Shown here: one piece after another, positions 32,064 through 41,053 of the stretch
How the letters are laid out: each line of letters opens with the position of its first letter
Numbering within the stretch: the first letter of the stretch is position 1
From: Planctomycetota bacterium
GTDB lineage: Bacteria > Planctomycetota > JAJSAM01 > JAJVHW01
DNA length: 52,851 nucleotides
Assembly: GCA_021414065.1 (NCBI GenBank)
Contig: JAIOPE010000042.1
Coordinates: 1-52,851 of the forward strand
Direction of reading: 5' to 3'
Notes under the pieces: model-generated
The model's input: only the letters and a program-made list of their open reading frames with translations
The model's database searches: none
What the model was told of the DNA's origin: nothing
Made by a program: the position numbers and the translations under genes

Positions 32064-32204
32064 TTGGGCGGCATTAGCGCCGGACCCCGAATTGATCACC
32101 GGCAGGGCGGGGCCTTGCAGCCTCGGCACCTGCCGGCTTCTGGCTCGGAGGGACGTCCGGAGCGAGTGAAGAGTCTGCGGAACCGCGACGACTCCGCTGC
32201 GGCG

Positions 32205-33212
32205 CTACCGCGACTTCGCGCTGACGGGCGACATCGGTGACTTCGGGCCCGAGCCGCCGAAGTCGATTCCGAAGACGACGAACAGGCGCCAGTCGTGGCC
32301 GTCGTGCCAGCCGCGGAGGGGGACGATGTCGAGGTGGGTCTCATCGGTCGGACGCCACTGGAAGCTCGGGCCCGCGTAGTACTCCCACTCCGGGTTGTCG
32401 CGCGCGCCGTGCTCGGTGACGCGGTCCACTTCGAATTCGAGACCGATGCTGAACTTCCGATCGACCACGGTCCACGAGACCGCCTGCATCATCGCAAGTT
32501 CCTGCGTCTTCGCACCGCCGAGCTCCTGTTCCACGGAGAGGTTCATTCCCCAGTGGGTGCACGGCGACAGCTCCTCGCCGAGGAGGATCTTCCCCTCCGC
32601 GACGTCGTTCGCGTGGTGGTTCCACTTGTACTCAAGGTAGAGCGTGGGGTTGAGGGGGATGACGCCCCAGTCGGCCGGCGCCCAGCGGAGCTCGGGCTGG
32701 AGGCCGATCGACTTCGTCGGACCGCCGTCTTCGTGCTCGCCCGTGGCGTAGAGGTCGAACTGGAAGCGGCCCGGGAGGCCGACGCCGATCTCGGTCTGCC
32801 ACTTGTGGCCGGGCGCCTCGCCCTTGTCGTACGTGCCGCGGTACCACTGCTCGAACTCCCACTGCCCCTCCGGCAGCACGTAGATCCGCGTGCGAGCGAA
32901 CCGGCGACGCGTGGTCCACTCCGGCTGGCGGTACGGGCCGACAGCGTCCGACTCCGACGACACGCGCGGCGCGGTCGAGACGATCTCGGCGCCACCTCCG
33001 GACTCTTCGGGCGCGCGCGGGGCGGCGTCGCGCAGTGCGCTCACGGCGGCTGAGAGATCTGGGCCGACGGCGGACGGCGACGATGTCGTCAGGAACACGG
33101 TGTCGGCGGATGCGTGCCGCGCGGCGGCGGACGGCGCTGAGAGTCCGGGCGCGGCGCAACCGGCGGCCACGAGGAACACGACAGGTGCGACGAATCGTGC
33201 AGATGGGCGCAA
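32205..33212 (-). CDS. Beta-barrel-like outer membrane lipoprotein
   Basis: About 335 residues. The signal ends in the lipobox VAAGC (Cys19 if TTG 33212 is used). After a low-complexity Ala/Ser linker come alternating strands (LPEGQWEFEQWYRGTY, WQTEIGVGLPGRFQFDLYATGEH, LYLEYKWNHH, WEYYAGPSFQWRP) that end in HDWRLFVVFGIDF, suggesting an outer membrane barrel. Function is unknown. TTG 33212 is preferred to ATG 33269 because GGAGA lies 7 nt before it and the signal sequence begins at once. The 141-bp space to the AAA gene holds only a weak 8-bp inverted repeat (32099-32106 with 32129-32136). Confidence 0.68.
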   Translation of the reverse strand: MRPSARFVAPVVFLVAAGCAAPGLSAPSAAARHASADTVFLTTSSPSAVGPDLSAAVSALRDAAPRAPEESGGGAEIVSTAPRVSSESDAVGPYRQPEWTTRRRFARTRIYVLPEGQWEFEQWYRGTYDKGEAPGHKWQTEIGVGLPGRFQFDLYATGEHEDGGPTKSIGLQPELRWAPADWGVIPLNPTLYLEYKWNHHANDVAEGKILLGEELSPCTHWGMNLSVEQELGGAKTQELAMMQAVSWTVVDRKFSIGLEFEVDRVTEHGARDNPEWEYYAGPSFQWRPTDETHLDIVPLRGWHDGHDWRLFVVFGIDFGGSGPKSPMSPVSAKSR

Positions 33213-33324
33213 GGGGGTTCTCCGGTAACGGCGAGCGTCGCACTCCGACGCTGGGTCAGAGGCTGCCAACGGAGTGCCTGGCCGGAGGGTTCGGGGAAAA
33301 CTGAAGCGCTGTCGCGCGCGTCCG

Positions 33325-33681
33325 TCAGACGGTGATCACGCGATGCGCCATCGCCTGCGCCGCCACGATGTCGCCCATCCCGCCGACGACGCCGACCTGC
33401 ACCTTGTCGGCGAGCCCGTAGTAGTCGAGGCACGTCTTGCAGAGCACGATGCGAACGCCCGCCGCCTCGAACGCACGGAGCTTCTCGATGGCCGGCGAGC
33501 CCTCGCAGGCGAGGTGGACGCCGCGGGTGTAGAAGGCGATCACACCGGGCAGGGAACCGTTCGCCTCGAGCACTTCGAGGTACTTCACGAAGAGCTTCCG
33601 GCCGAGGTCCGGCTCCGCGTTGCCGAGACCGTCGTTCGTGACGAGGATGAGGGTGTCGCTGAAGCTCTGGGTGTGGGGCAT
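33325..33681 (-). CDS. DsrE-fold protein, YedF C-terminal-domain type
   Basis: A 118-residue protein. TLILVTNDGLGNAEPDLGRKLFVKYL and VLCKTCLDYYGLADKVQVGVVGGMGDIV match the C-terminal DsrE domain of YedF ('selenium metabolism') proteins, including the CxxCLDYYGL motif. The N-terminal TusA domain found in full YedF is absent. A sulfur- or selenium-transfer role is inferred from the family. TACGAT (33693-33688) ends 6 nt before the ATG, so the transcript may be leaderless. Confidence 0.8.
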   Translation of the reverse strand: MPHTQSFSDTLILVTNDGLGNAEPDLGRKLFVKYLEVLEANGSLPGVIAFYTRGVHLACEGSPAIEKLRAFEAAGVRIVLCKTCLDYYGLADKVQVGVVGGMGDIVAAQAMAHRVITV

Positions 33682-33696
33682 CGCAGGATCGTACCG

Positions 33697-35196
33697 TCAG
33701 TCCACCGGGTGGATCGTCTTCGTGAACGGCGTGGCGACGCCCTCGACGTGCCAGTTGGCCCAGATGCGCCGACGACCGTTCGTGTCGGGCTCGAGTGCGA
33801 GCCAGTTGCGAGCGCCGATCACCTTGTGCGACGTTCCGGGCAGTTCGAGCAGACGCGTGGTGATCCCGCGGTCCGGTTCCTCCGCCCCCGACATCAGGTG
33901 CTCGATCGCCCAGAGGACCGTTCCCGGCGGAGCCGGATGCACCACGCCGGACGACGTGAGTTGATTGATGACGTTGGCGTTCGGCAGGACCGACGGATCA
34001 CGGCTCGACTCGATCACCCCGAGCGCCGCCGCGTGGACGTCGCCCGAGAGGATCGTCACGCGGACGCACTTGTCCCGCGATGCCGCGAGCAGGCGGTGGA
34101 TGAGACGGATGCGTTCCTGCTGGTGTGCCGGGCTCGACCAGTGGTCGCGCAAGTCGTCCTCCAGCGTCTGCTCGCCGGGCAACACGCCGAGGAACCGCTC
34201 GACCGCGATGAAGCTCGCGTAGACGACCGGAATGCTGCTGACGAAGTAGACGTGCGACGTTCCCTTCGGAATGCGCTCGAGCCAGTTCACCAGTGCGTTC
34301 CACGACGCCGCTCCGAGCGCGCGGCCGTTGGTCCGTTCGGAGCGCAGGTCCGGCGCGACGATCGAGACGGCGCCGAGATCGTGGCCCCACGAGAGACCCG
34401 TCGCTCCGACGAGTTGCCCCGGTGCGGGCGTGCCCGGCGGCGTCTGCAGCTGGAACACCTCGAACATGGAGCGCGCGACGCCGAAGATGCCCTGGAACAC
34501 CGGGCAGGCATTCTCCGCGTCGGAGTGGGAGCCCCAGCCGTCGAAGATGTCGTGGTCGTCCCACATCATGAGTGTGGGGATCGAGCCCATCGCAGCAGCC
34601 GGCTCGACCTGCGCCCAGCGTGTCAGGTAGAGCTCGAAGTAGAACGCCTCCACCTGCTTCCGCATCGCTGTCGTGAACGCGCGGCGCACGCGCTCCTCGC
34701 GCGGCAGTTCGCTCCACGCGTGGACCGCCGGGACGAGTCGCGTCCAGACCTCGTCGGCGTACACCTGGTCCCCGCCCATCACGAGCAGGTGATACGCAGC
34801 GGCGGCGTGCACCGACACGAGGTGCGTCCAGCGATCGTTCCTGTCGGCCACACGTTTCATGAGCTTCGGCTCGGAGAACCCGTTGCACGACACGTACGCC
34901 ACGCGCGGCACGCCGTCTACGGCGGGCACCGTGAAGGTCCGCGACAGTCCGTCGATCGCGTAGGTGACGGTGTCGGCTTCGACGCCGCGGGTCGCCGCGA
35001 GGTCGAAGCGCCACACGGCGCGCCCGCCGTGCGAGTGCAGCAGCACCGGCGTACCGATGTCGACGGGAGACCCCGACGCAGCGTTCGCAGTGAGCGCGGG
35101 CGGTGCAGGCGTGTCGATCACGACGAGCACGCCGACGCGCCACGACGTGACTTCGCACCCGCGGAACCCGAGCACCGGACCCATCACGATCGACAT
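33697..35196 (-). CDS. PhoD-like metallophosphatase
   Basis: A 499-residue protein. VAYVSCNGFS, LLVMGGDQVYADEVW, MMWDDHDIFDGWGSH and VTILSGDVHAAALG are the metal-binding blocks of the alkaline phosphatase D (PhoD/PhoD-like) family of calcium/iron-dependent phosphodiesterases. FELYLTRWAQ lies between them, as usual. There is no signal or Tat peptide at the chosen start, which suggests a cytosolic enzyme, unlike secreted PhoD. ATG 35196 has AGGAGGG 7 nt upstream and is preferred to the far-upstream start at 35499, which would overlap the divergent gene. Confidence 0.87.
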   Translation of the reverse strand: MSIVMGPVLGFRGCEVTSWRVGVLVVIDTPAPPALTANAASGSPVDIGTPVLLHSHGGRAVWRFDLAATRGVEADTVTYAIDGLSRTFTVPAVDGVPRVAYVSCNGFSEPKLMKRVADRNDRWTHLVSVHAAAAYHLLVMGGDQVYADEVWTRLVPAVHAWSELPREERVRRAFTTAMRKQVEAFYFELYLTRWAQVEPAAAMGSIPTLMMWDDHDIFDGWGSHSDAENACPVFQGIFGVARSMFEVFQLQTPPGTPAPGQLVGATGLSWGHDLGAVSIVAPDLRSERTNGRALGAASWNALVNWLERIPKGTSHVYFVSSIPVVYASFIAVERFLGVLPGEQTLEDDLRDHWSSPAHQQERIRLIHRLLAASRDKCVRVTILSGDVHAAALGVIESSRDPSVLPNANVINQLTSSGVVHPAPPGTVLWAIEHLMSGAEEPDRGITTRLLELPGTSHKVIGARNWLALEPDTNGRRRIWANWHVEGVATPFTKTIHPVD

Positions 35197-35259
35197 CGGC
35201 GGCCCTCCTACGAGACGGCCGGCCTCTGAGCCGAATGTCCGCCTCGAACCTGCGGAGGG

Positions 35260-35265
35260 TACCGT
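35260..35265 (+). promoter_or_regulatory. -10-like TACCGT, leaderless promoter candidate
   Basis: TACCGT ends 7 nt before ATG 35273. It overlaps an in-frame GTG at 35264, which could not be translated if transcription starts at 35272-35273, so it supports the ATG start. Confidence 0.45.
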
Positions 35266-35272
35266 GGACCAC

Positions 35273-35776
35273 ATGAACCGCATCGACGCTCTTCCCGCAG
35301 GCTCGCGAGTCTGGGTCTTCGCCGCCACGCGTCCTCTCACCGCCGACGACGAGACGCGCCTCACAGAGATCGTGGGCCGAGTGTTCGGCGTCTGGGCGAA
35401 GAAGTCGCCCGGCGCAGAAGGCTCGTTCGAGTTCCGCGAGGGGCGGTTCCTGGTCGTCGGGGCGGACGAGCGCGCGTGCGTCGTCTCGGGATGCGGCATC
35501 GACGCGCTGATGCAGTGGACGCGTCAGCTCGAGCAGGAGAGCGGGCTCCGACTCGTGGATCGGATGCAGGTGTTCTGGCGCGCGGCCGACGGAAGCGTGC
35601 GGTCAGATCACCGCACGGAGTTCAAGCGCCTGCTTGAGGCCGGCGAGGTGTCGGCTCAGACCCACGTGTTCGACACCGCCGCGGCGTCGAGCGACGTCTT
35701 CCGCGACGGCCGCTTCGAACTGCCGCTCGCGTCGAGCTGGCACGCGCAGGTGTTCCCCGCCGCTGCCCGCGCCTGA
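35273..35776 (+). CDS. Conserved hypothetical protein
   Basis: A 167-residue soluble protein. SRVWVFAATRPLTADDETRL, FLVVGADE, VVSGCGIDAL and FELPLASSWHAQVF look like a conserved single-domain family whose SGCxID and SWHA motifs I have seen in unnamed proteins. No reliable function can be given. Its gene is divergent from the PhoD-like gene and converges with the bacilliredoxin gene, 5 bp apart. Confidence 0.65.
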   Translation: MNRIDALPAGSRVWVFAATRPLTADDETRLTEIVGRVFGVWAKKSPGAEGSFEFREGRFLVVGADERACVVSGCGIDALMQWTRQLEQESGLRLVDRMQVFWRAADGSVRSDHRTEFKRLLEAGEVSAQTHVFDTAAASSDVFRDGRFELPLASSWHAQVFPAAARA

Positions 35777-35781
35777 TCGAG

Positions 35782-36201
35782 TCAGCAGGCTTCCGCGAAG
35801 ATCGCCTGGAGCCGCGACGCGAGTTGCTCCCCGGTCGTGCCCTGGATGTCGTGTCGCTCCAGGACCGCCACGAGCATGCCGTCCTTGAACATCGCCATCG
35901 ACGGCGAGCTGGGCGGAACGCCGGGCATGTGCTTCCGGATCTCCGCCACGGCCTCGGTGTCGTTGCCTGCGAAGCTCGTGTAGACGCGGTCCGGCCGTTT
36001 GCCTGACGCGCTGAGTGCGGCGCCGAGCCCCGGACGGGCCGACGCGGCCGAGCACCCGCAGACCGAGTTGATGAAGAAGAGCGACGACCCGGTGCGCTGA
36101 CCGATCGCGGCGCGGACCTCGTCGGCCGTGCGCAGTTCCTTCGCTCCGGCAGCGACCGCCTCGGCACGCATCGGCTGGACCATCTCTTCGGGGTAGGGCA
36201 T
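35782..36201 (-). CDS. Bacilliredoxin (BrxA/BrxB family)
   Basis: A 139-residue protein. It begins MPYPEEMVQPMR, a hallmark of the BrxA/BrxB (DUF1094/YphP) family, and has the CGC active site in FINSVCGCSAASARPGL. SFAGNDTEAVAEIRKHMPGVPPSSPS and MAMFKDGMLV follow the family layout. It would remove bacillithiol or another low-molecular-weight thiol from S-thiolated proteins. TACTCT (36213-36208) ends 6 nt before the ATG and no Shine-Dalgarno is seen. Confidence 0.92.
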   Translation of the reverse strand: MPYPEEMVQPMRAEAVAAGAKELRTADEVRAAIGQRTGSSLFFINSVCGCSAASARPGLGAALSASGKRPDRVYTSFAGNDTEAVAEIRKHMPGVPPSSPSMAMFKDGMLVAVLERHDIQGTTGEQLASRLQAIFAEAC

Positions 36202-36223
36202 GGGGGGAGAGTACAGCCCCCGG

Positions 36224-37075
36224 TCACCCGGCGCGCACGAACCTGTTCACGAGGCGCCCGATCCCAGCGAACTCGATCTCCACGACATCGCCCGAAGCCA
36301 GGTAGCACGGGGGTTTCATTGCATCGCCGACGCCGCCGGGCGTGCCGGTCGCAATCAGGTCACCCGGTTCCAGGGTGACGATTCGGGACAGGTCCGCGAC
36401 GAGCGTCGGCACGTCGAAGATGAGGTCCGACATCGGGGCGCGCTGGCGTTCGGCACCGTTCACGCGCGTGACGATCTCCCGCGCGGCGAAGCCGTCCGGC
36501 CCGCCGAGCGCGTCGAGCGTGACGACGGCCGGCCCCGCGGGCGTGGCCCGCTCCCACGTCTTCCCGGCGAAGAACTGGAGCGACCGCTTCTGGAAGTCGC
36601 GCATCGAAACGTCGTTCACGAGCGTGAGCCCGGCGACCGCGTCCCACGCGTCAGCCGCGTCGATGTCGCGCCCGCCGCGTCCGATCACGACGCCGACCTC
36701 GCCCTCGTAGTCCACGCGCGACGACGCCGCGGGCAGCGCGATGTCGGCCTCGGGGTCGGTGAGGGCGCGAGCGAGCTTCGAGAAGAGCGTCGGTGCGTCG
36801 GGCAGCGCGCGTCCCATCTCGAGGACGTGCTTGCGGAAGTTGAGGCCCACGCACACGACGGCGCCGGGCACGAGGATCGGACGAACGACCGACGCGTCCG
36901 TCGCGGCGGCTTCCGACGCACGCTCGGCGCGGGCCCGCCAATCCGCTCCGCTGCGGAGCAGGTCGCCGACGTCACGGAACGCGCGCCCCGCGGCGTCGCG
37001 GACGACGAAGCGAACCCCGTCGCGCTCGACGACGGCGTTCGTCCCGGCGGCGGTGCGGAGCGTGAGGAGTCTCAT
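36224..37075 (-). CDS. Fumarylacetoacetate hydrolase-family protein
   Basis: A 283-residue protein. VVCVGLNFRKHVLEMG, DYEGEVGVVIGRGGRDI (metal-ligand Glu residues) and NDVSMRDFQ (Asp) are the FAH core. TLEPGDLIATGTPGGVG and VVEIEFAGIGRLVNRFV close it, as in 2-hydroxyhepta-2,4-diene-dioate isomerases and 2,4-diketo-3-deoxy-sugar-acid hydrolases. Lying 34 bp downstream of the GH92 gene on the same strand, it may belong to the sugar operon and act on a keto-sugar acid; that is inference. ATG 37075 is chosen over an in-frame TTG two codons upstream. Confidence 0.88.
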   Translation of the reverse strand: MRLLTLRTAAGTNAVVERDGVRFVVRDAAGRAFRDVGDLLRSGADWRARAERASEAAATDASVVRPILVPGAVVCVGLNFRKHVLEMGRALPDAPTLFSKLARALTDPEADIALPAASSRVDYEGEVGVVIGRGGRDIDAADAWDAVAGLTLVNDVSMRDFQKRSLQFFAGKTWERATPAGPAVVTLDALGGPDGFAAREIVTRVNGAERQRAPMSDLIFDVPTLVADLSRIVTLEPGDLIATGTPGGVGDAMKPPCYLASGDVVEIEFAGIGRLVNRFVRAG

Positions 37076-37109
37076 GGGCAACCCGTCCCTTCTCGTCTCG
37101 AGGCGTGCG

Positions 37110-40100
37110 TCACTCGGCGGTCTCGATCTCGATCTCGTCGGCGAAGAGCCACGCCTTGTGGCCGGCGCCGGGGTGCCACGGCGGGCAGACGGTCCGGTTC
37201 GTCGCGAGGACTCGGACGTACCGCGCTGGGCCGCTGCGGACGCCCGTCTCGAACCGCTTCACGACGGCACCGGCTGCGTGCTCGTCCACGTCGTTCCGCA
37301 CGGCGTCGCGGATCGGCGTCCACGGGCCGTTCGCCTCCGCCGCCACGAAGACCTCGACCAGCGTCGGCATCCAGATCCACGAGCCCATGTCCTGAAGGAA
37401 GCCCGCCCGCACCTGTTTGATCTCGCGTTCGGCCCCGAGGTCGATCGTCACGTCGAGGTCCACGCCCTGGTAGCCCTGCCAGTCGCCCGTGCGGAAGTCG
37501 GTGCCGCCGCGGAGACCGTCGATCAGCGTGACGTCGCCGTTCGCGGCGAACTGCGGGGCGTAGGGCTTCGCGATCTTGATGGTCCGGTCGTGCGGCGTCC
37601 TTGCGAACCGCGCAATGCACGGGCGCCCGGGCACGCCGTCCCGCTCCGCCCAGAACTGAATCGTGCAGTCGCGGTCGATCCGCAGCGGCGCCTCGTACGT
37701 GCGGCCCTCCGATGGGAGGTGGCGCGCCGGCAGGCCGCCCTCGTCGATCACGTAGCGGATCGTCGCGCCGGCGTCGGCCACCGCGAGGGCGACCTCCGTC
37801 GCGTCCCGGAAGGTGCGGTCGCCGCGGACGACGAACGGAACCGGGACCGGCGGCGGTCCGGCGTCGCCGGACCGCGGCGCGTCCTCTGGCGCCGTCCCCC
37901 AGACGGACGGCCCGGGGCCCAGGACGAACTCCATCAGGCCTCCGGCGACGAGTGTCTCATGGGCCAGAGCCGTGCGCCGGAGCGGCGCACCGTTCAGAAC
38001 GGCTGACTGCACGTACGGCCCGGCGCCGCTCGTCCGAATGGTGAACGTGCGCCCGTTCGCCGCCGCGATCCGGGCCTCCGGGAAGAGCGGGGAGCCGATG
38101 GCGTACTCGGGGATCCCGGGGCACACGGGGTAGAGACCGAGCGCCGAGAAGACGTACCAGGCCGACATCTGCCCGCAGTCCTCGTTGCCGCAGAGACCGT
38201 CGGGGCGGTCGGCGTAGAGCGTGTCCACGATCTGCCGGACGCGCGCCTGCGTCTTCCAGGGCTGCCCCACGTAGTCGTAGAGGTAGGCCATGTGGTGGCT
38301 CGGCTCGTTGCCGTGGGCGTACTGCCCGATCAGCCCCGTGATGTCGGCCTGCTCGCGGCCGGTGGTCTTCGACGGAGCGGCGAACATCGCGTCGAGGCGC
38401 GCGGCGAGGGCCTCGCGGCCGCCGAGCATTGCCGTGAGCCCGGCGATGTCGTGCGGAACGAACGTCGAGTACTGCCAGGAGTTCGCCTCGGTCAGGTGGA
38501 AGTTCACCTCCGCGGGGTCGAACGGTTCGATCCAGGCGCCGTTCCGGCGTGCCCGGAAGAAGCCGGTCTTCGGGTCGAAGAGGTTCCGCCAGTGGTGCGA
38601 GCGGGCGCGGAACTCGGACTCGACGTCGGTGCGGCCGAGGCTCGCGGCCATCTCGGCGATGCACCAGTCGTCGTACGCGTACTCGAGCGTCTTGCTGACC
38701 GACTCGCCCTCGGTCTCGGAACGGACGTAGCCCGTCCAGCGGTACTCCTCGAGTCCCGCGTCGCCGGGGCGCGCATCGGCCATCGCCGCCAGGGCCCGAT
38801 CGGTGTCGTACCCGCGGATGCCCTTCGCGTACGCGTCGGCGATGACCGGCACCGCGTGGTACCCGATCATGCAGTCCGTCTCGTTGGCGGCGAGTTCCCA
38901 CACGGGCAGAGCGCCGCCCTCGCGGTGCTGTGCGAGGAACGTGTTGATCCAGTCGTTCGTGCGCTCCGGTTCCAGGATCGTCATGAGCGGATGGAGCGCG
39001 CGGAACGTGTCCCAGAGGGAGAAGACCGTGTACTGCGTCCAGCCGTCGGTCTCGTGGATCCTCATGTTGCGCGCGCGGTAGCGACCGTCCACGTCGCTCC
39101 AGACGTTCGGGGCGATGCAGCAGTGGTAGAGAGACGAGTAGAACGTGCGGCGCTGTGCGTCCGTGCCGCCGTGGACCTCAATCTTGCCGAGCTGGCTGCG
39201 CCAGGTCTCGCGTGCGGCGCTCCGTGCCGCGTCGAAGTCGAAGCCGGGCATCTCCGCGTCGAGGTTCTTCGCGGCGCCAGCTGCGTCCACGCCGGAGATG
39301 CCGACCTTCACGACGAGCGGTTCATCACTCGGCCCGGGGAACGCAACGGCGGCAGCGACTCCCTCGTCGAACCCAGGCATACCGCCGAACCCGACGGGGA
39401 ATGCCTCCGGGTACGACGACACTCCACGCCGCACGAAAGGCCGCGAGAACCGCGCGACGAAGTACACACGTTGATCCGTGGCCCACGCTTTGGACCAGCG
39501 GAACCCGCGAATCTCGCGGTCGCCGACGAACTGCAGGCCGCAGTGGATGACGTCGTCGCGATGGCGAAGATCGATGACGACGTTCGCGTCCTTCGTCCCG
39601 GCCGGGAACGTGTACCGATGCACGCCGACGCGCGTGGTCGCGGTCATTTCGGCCTTCACGCCCGAGTCGTCCAAGACGACCGAGTAGTACCCCGGCGACG
39701 CCGTCTCGTTCGCGTGGCTGAAGTGCTGGCGGTAGCCCGGCTTGCCGTCCGCGCCGTTGTTCCACTGCACGTCGCCGACGCCCGGCATGAACAGCACATC
39801 GCCGTAGTCCGAGCAGCCCGTGCCCGAGAGATGCGTGTGGCTGAAGCCGTAGATGAACGGGTCGTCGTGGTGATAGCCGGAGCAGCCGTCCCAGCCATCG
39901 AGGCGCGTGTCGGGCGAGACTTGGACCATGCCGAACGGGACCGTCGCGCCGGGGAACGTGTGCCCGTGGCCGCCCGTGCCGACGAACGGATCGACGAACC
40001 CGGTCGGATCGAACGGGGGCGACTCGACGCGCGCGTCCGGGCCCGGGCTCGGCAGCGTCGCGACGGTTCCGTCGCTTGCGCAGCCCGCGAGCATCAGGGC

Positions 40101-40121
40101 GAGCATCCAGATCCGCCTCAT
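37110..40121 (-). CDS. GH92 alpha-mannosidase lipoprotein with C-terminal binding modules
   Basis: A 1003-residue protein. The lipobox is MLAGC (Cys14). The N-terminal beta-domain opens DPFVGTGGHGHTFPGATVPFG, followed by YGFSHTHLSGTGC. The (alpha/alpha)6 domain has WELAANETDCMIGYH, GNEPSHHMAYLYDY (about 602; its Glu is the general acid in GH92) and GNEDCGQMSAWYVFSALGLYP (about 645; metal/base region). Residues about 770-850 resemble a chitobiase/FN3-type module, and 860-1003 a discoidin F5/8-type domain (VDLDVTIDLGAEREIKQV). GH92 enzymes are calcium-dependent exo-alpha-mannosidases. The ATG overlaps the permease TGA (ATGA), tying mannan degradation to sugar uptake. Confidence 0.93.
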   Translation of the reverse strand: MRRIWMLALMLAGCASDGTVATLPSPGPDARVESPPFDPTGFVDPFVGTGGHGHTFPGATVPFGMVQVSPDTRLDGWDGCSGYHHDDPFIYGFSHTHLSGTGCSDYGDVLFMPGVGDVQWNNGADGKPGYRQHFSHANETASPGYYSVVLDDSGVKAEMTATTRVGVHRYTFPAGTKDANVVIDLRHRDDVIHCGLQFVGDREIRGFRWSKAWATDQRVYFVARFSRPFVRRGVSSYPEAFPVGFGGMPGFDEGVAAAVAFPGPSDEPLVVKVGISGVDAAGAAKNLDAEMPGFDFDAARSAARETWRSQLGKIEVHGGTDAQRRTFYSSLYHCCIAPNVWSDVDGRYRARNMRIHETDGWTQYTVFSLWDTFRALHPLMTILEPERTNDWINTFLAQHREGGALPVWELAANETDCMIGYHAVPVIADAYAKGIRGYDTDRALAAMADARPGDAGLEEYRWTGYVRSETEGESVSKTLEYAYDDWCIAEMAASLGRTDVESEFRARSHHWRNLFDPKTGFFRARRNGAWIEPFDPAEVNFHLTEANSWQYSTFVPHDIAGLTAMLGGREALAARLDAMFAAPSKTTGREQADITGLIGQYAHGNEPSHHMAYLYDYVGQPWKTQARVRQIVDTLYADRPDGLCGNEDCGQMSAWYVFSALGLYPVCPGIPEYAIGSPLFPEARIAAANGRTFTIRTSGAGPYVQSAVLNGAPLRRTALAHETLVAGGLMEFVLGPGPSVWGTAPEDAPRSGDAGPPPVPVPFVVRGDRTFRDATEVALAVADAGATIRYVIDEGGLPARHLPSEGRTYEAPLRIDRDCTIQFWAERDGVPGRPCIARFARTPHDRTIKIAKPYAPQFAANGDVTLIDGLRGGTDFRTGDWQGYQGVDLDVTIDLGAEREIKQVRAGFLQDMGSWIWMPTLVEVFVAAEANGPWTPIRDAVRNDVDEHAAGAVVKRFETGVRSGPARYVRVLATNRTVCPPWHPGAGHKAWLFADEIEIETAE

Positions 40122-41053
40122 GCCGACTCCTTCCCGCGCCAGAGGTCGAGCGACGTGGCCGCGAGCAGCACGCAGCCCTTCACGATCTGCTGGTCGAACG
40201 ACTCGACGCCCGCGAGCGTGAGGCCGTTGTTGAGGAATCCGACGAAGAACACGCCCGCGAGCGTGCCCCACATCGTGCCGCGGCCGCCGAAGAGACTCGT
40301 GCCGCCCACGACGACCGCAGCCACCGCGTCGAGTTCGAACGAGACCCCGCTCCGCGGATCGCCCGCCGCGAGCCGCGACGCCAGCATCACCCCGGCGAGG
40401 CCCGCCAGGGCGCCGCAGAGGACGTACACACCGGTCAGCACGCGCCGCACCCGGATGCCCGCGAGCCGCGCCGCCTCGACGTTCCCGCCGACCGCGTAGA
40501 CGTGCCGCCCGAACGGCGTCCGCACGAGCAGGCACCACGCCGCGAGCACCACGGCGAGCATCGCCGCGACGGGCAGGCGGCCCGTCATCATCCCGCTGAA
40601 CGCCGCGTCGATCTCGGCGGGCACGCGCACGGTCTCGCCGCGCGTCACCTTCATCGCCACGGCGCGCACGATGAGCATCATCGCGAGACTCGCGAGGAAC
40701 GGCGGGATGCGCACGCGCGTGACGAGCACCGCGTTGACGAGTCCCACGACCGCACCGACCGCGACCGCCGCGGCGAGCGCCCCGACGATCCCGCCGCCAT
40801 GCGCCAGCGCCGACACCGCCGACACGCCCGCGAGCGCCACGACCGACCCGATCGACAGGTCGATCCCGCCCGTCAGGATCGCGAGCGTCATCCCGACGGC
40901 GAGCACGGCGCCGAACGAGTTCTGTCGCAGCACGTTCTCGAGGTTGCCCGACGACCAGAACGTGCCCGGGAGCGTGAGCCCGAACCACAGGAACTCCGCG
41001 GCGAGCGCCACGTAGATCCCGTACTGCGCCACGAAGGCCATGACGCGTTTCAC
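40118..41053 (-). CDS. CUT2-type sugar ABC transporter permease (RbsC-like)
   Basis: A 311-residue permease with about nine or ten helices. VLAVGMTLAILTGGIDLSIGSVVALAG is the RbsC/MglC signature, and GGNVEAARLAGIRV is the EAA-like coupling loop. VVVGGTSLFGGRGTMWGTLAGVFFVGFLNNGL follows. It would form a homodimeric channel with the RbsA-type ATPase encoded upstream. Start GTG 41053 overlaps the ATPase TGA (GTGA), and its own end overlaps the GH92 start. Confidence 0.94.
   Translation of the reverse strand: MKRVMAFVAQYGIYVALAAEFLWFGLTLPGTFWSSGNLENVLRQNSFGAVLAVGMTLAILTGGIDLSIGSVVALAGVSAVSALAHGGGIVGALAAAVAVGAVVGLVNAVLVTRVRIPPFLASLAMMLIVRAVAMKVTRGETVRVPAEIDAAFSGMMTGRLPVAAMLAVVLAAWCLLVRTPFGRHVYAVGGNVEAARLAGIRVRRVLTGVYVLCGALAGLAGVMLASRLAAGDPRSGVSFELDAVAAVVVGGTSLFGGRGTMWGTLAGVFFVGFLNNGLTLAGVESFDQQIVKGCVLLAATSLDLWRGKESA

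Noticed and set aside
32099-32136. 8-bp inverted repeat (CCGGCAGG/CCTGCCGG) as a terminator for the AAA gene
   Set aside because: The arms are 22 bp apart with no T-run, and such matches are common by chance in this composition.
38292-40499. A 735-codon frame antisense to the GH92 gene, and similar long antisense frames at 1795-3714 and 3639-5942
   Set aside because: All lie opposite genes with clear protein families and have Arg/Asp/Val-rich shadow composition.
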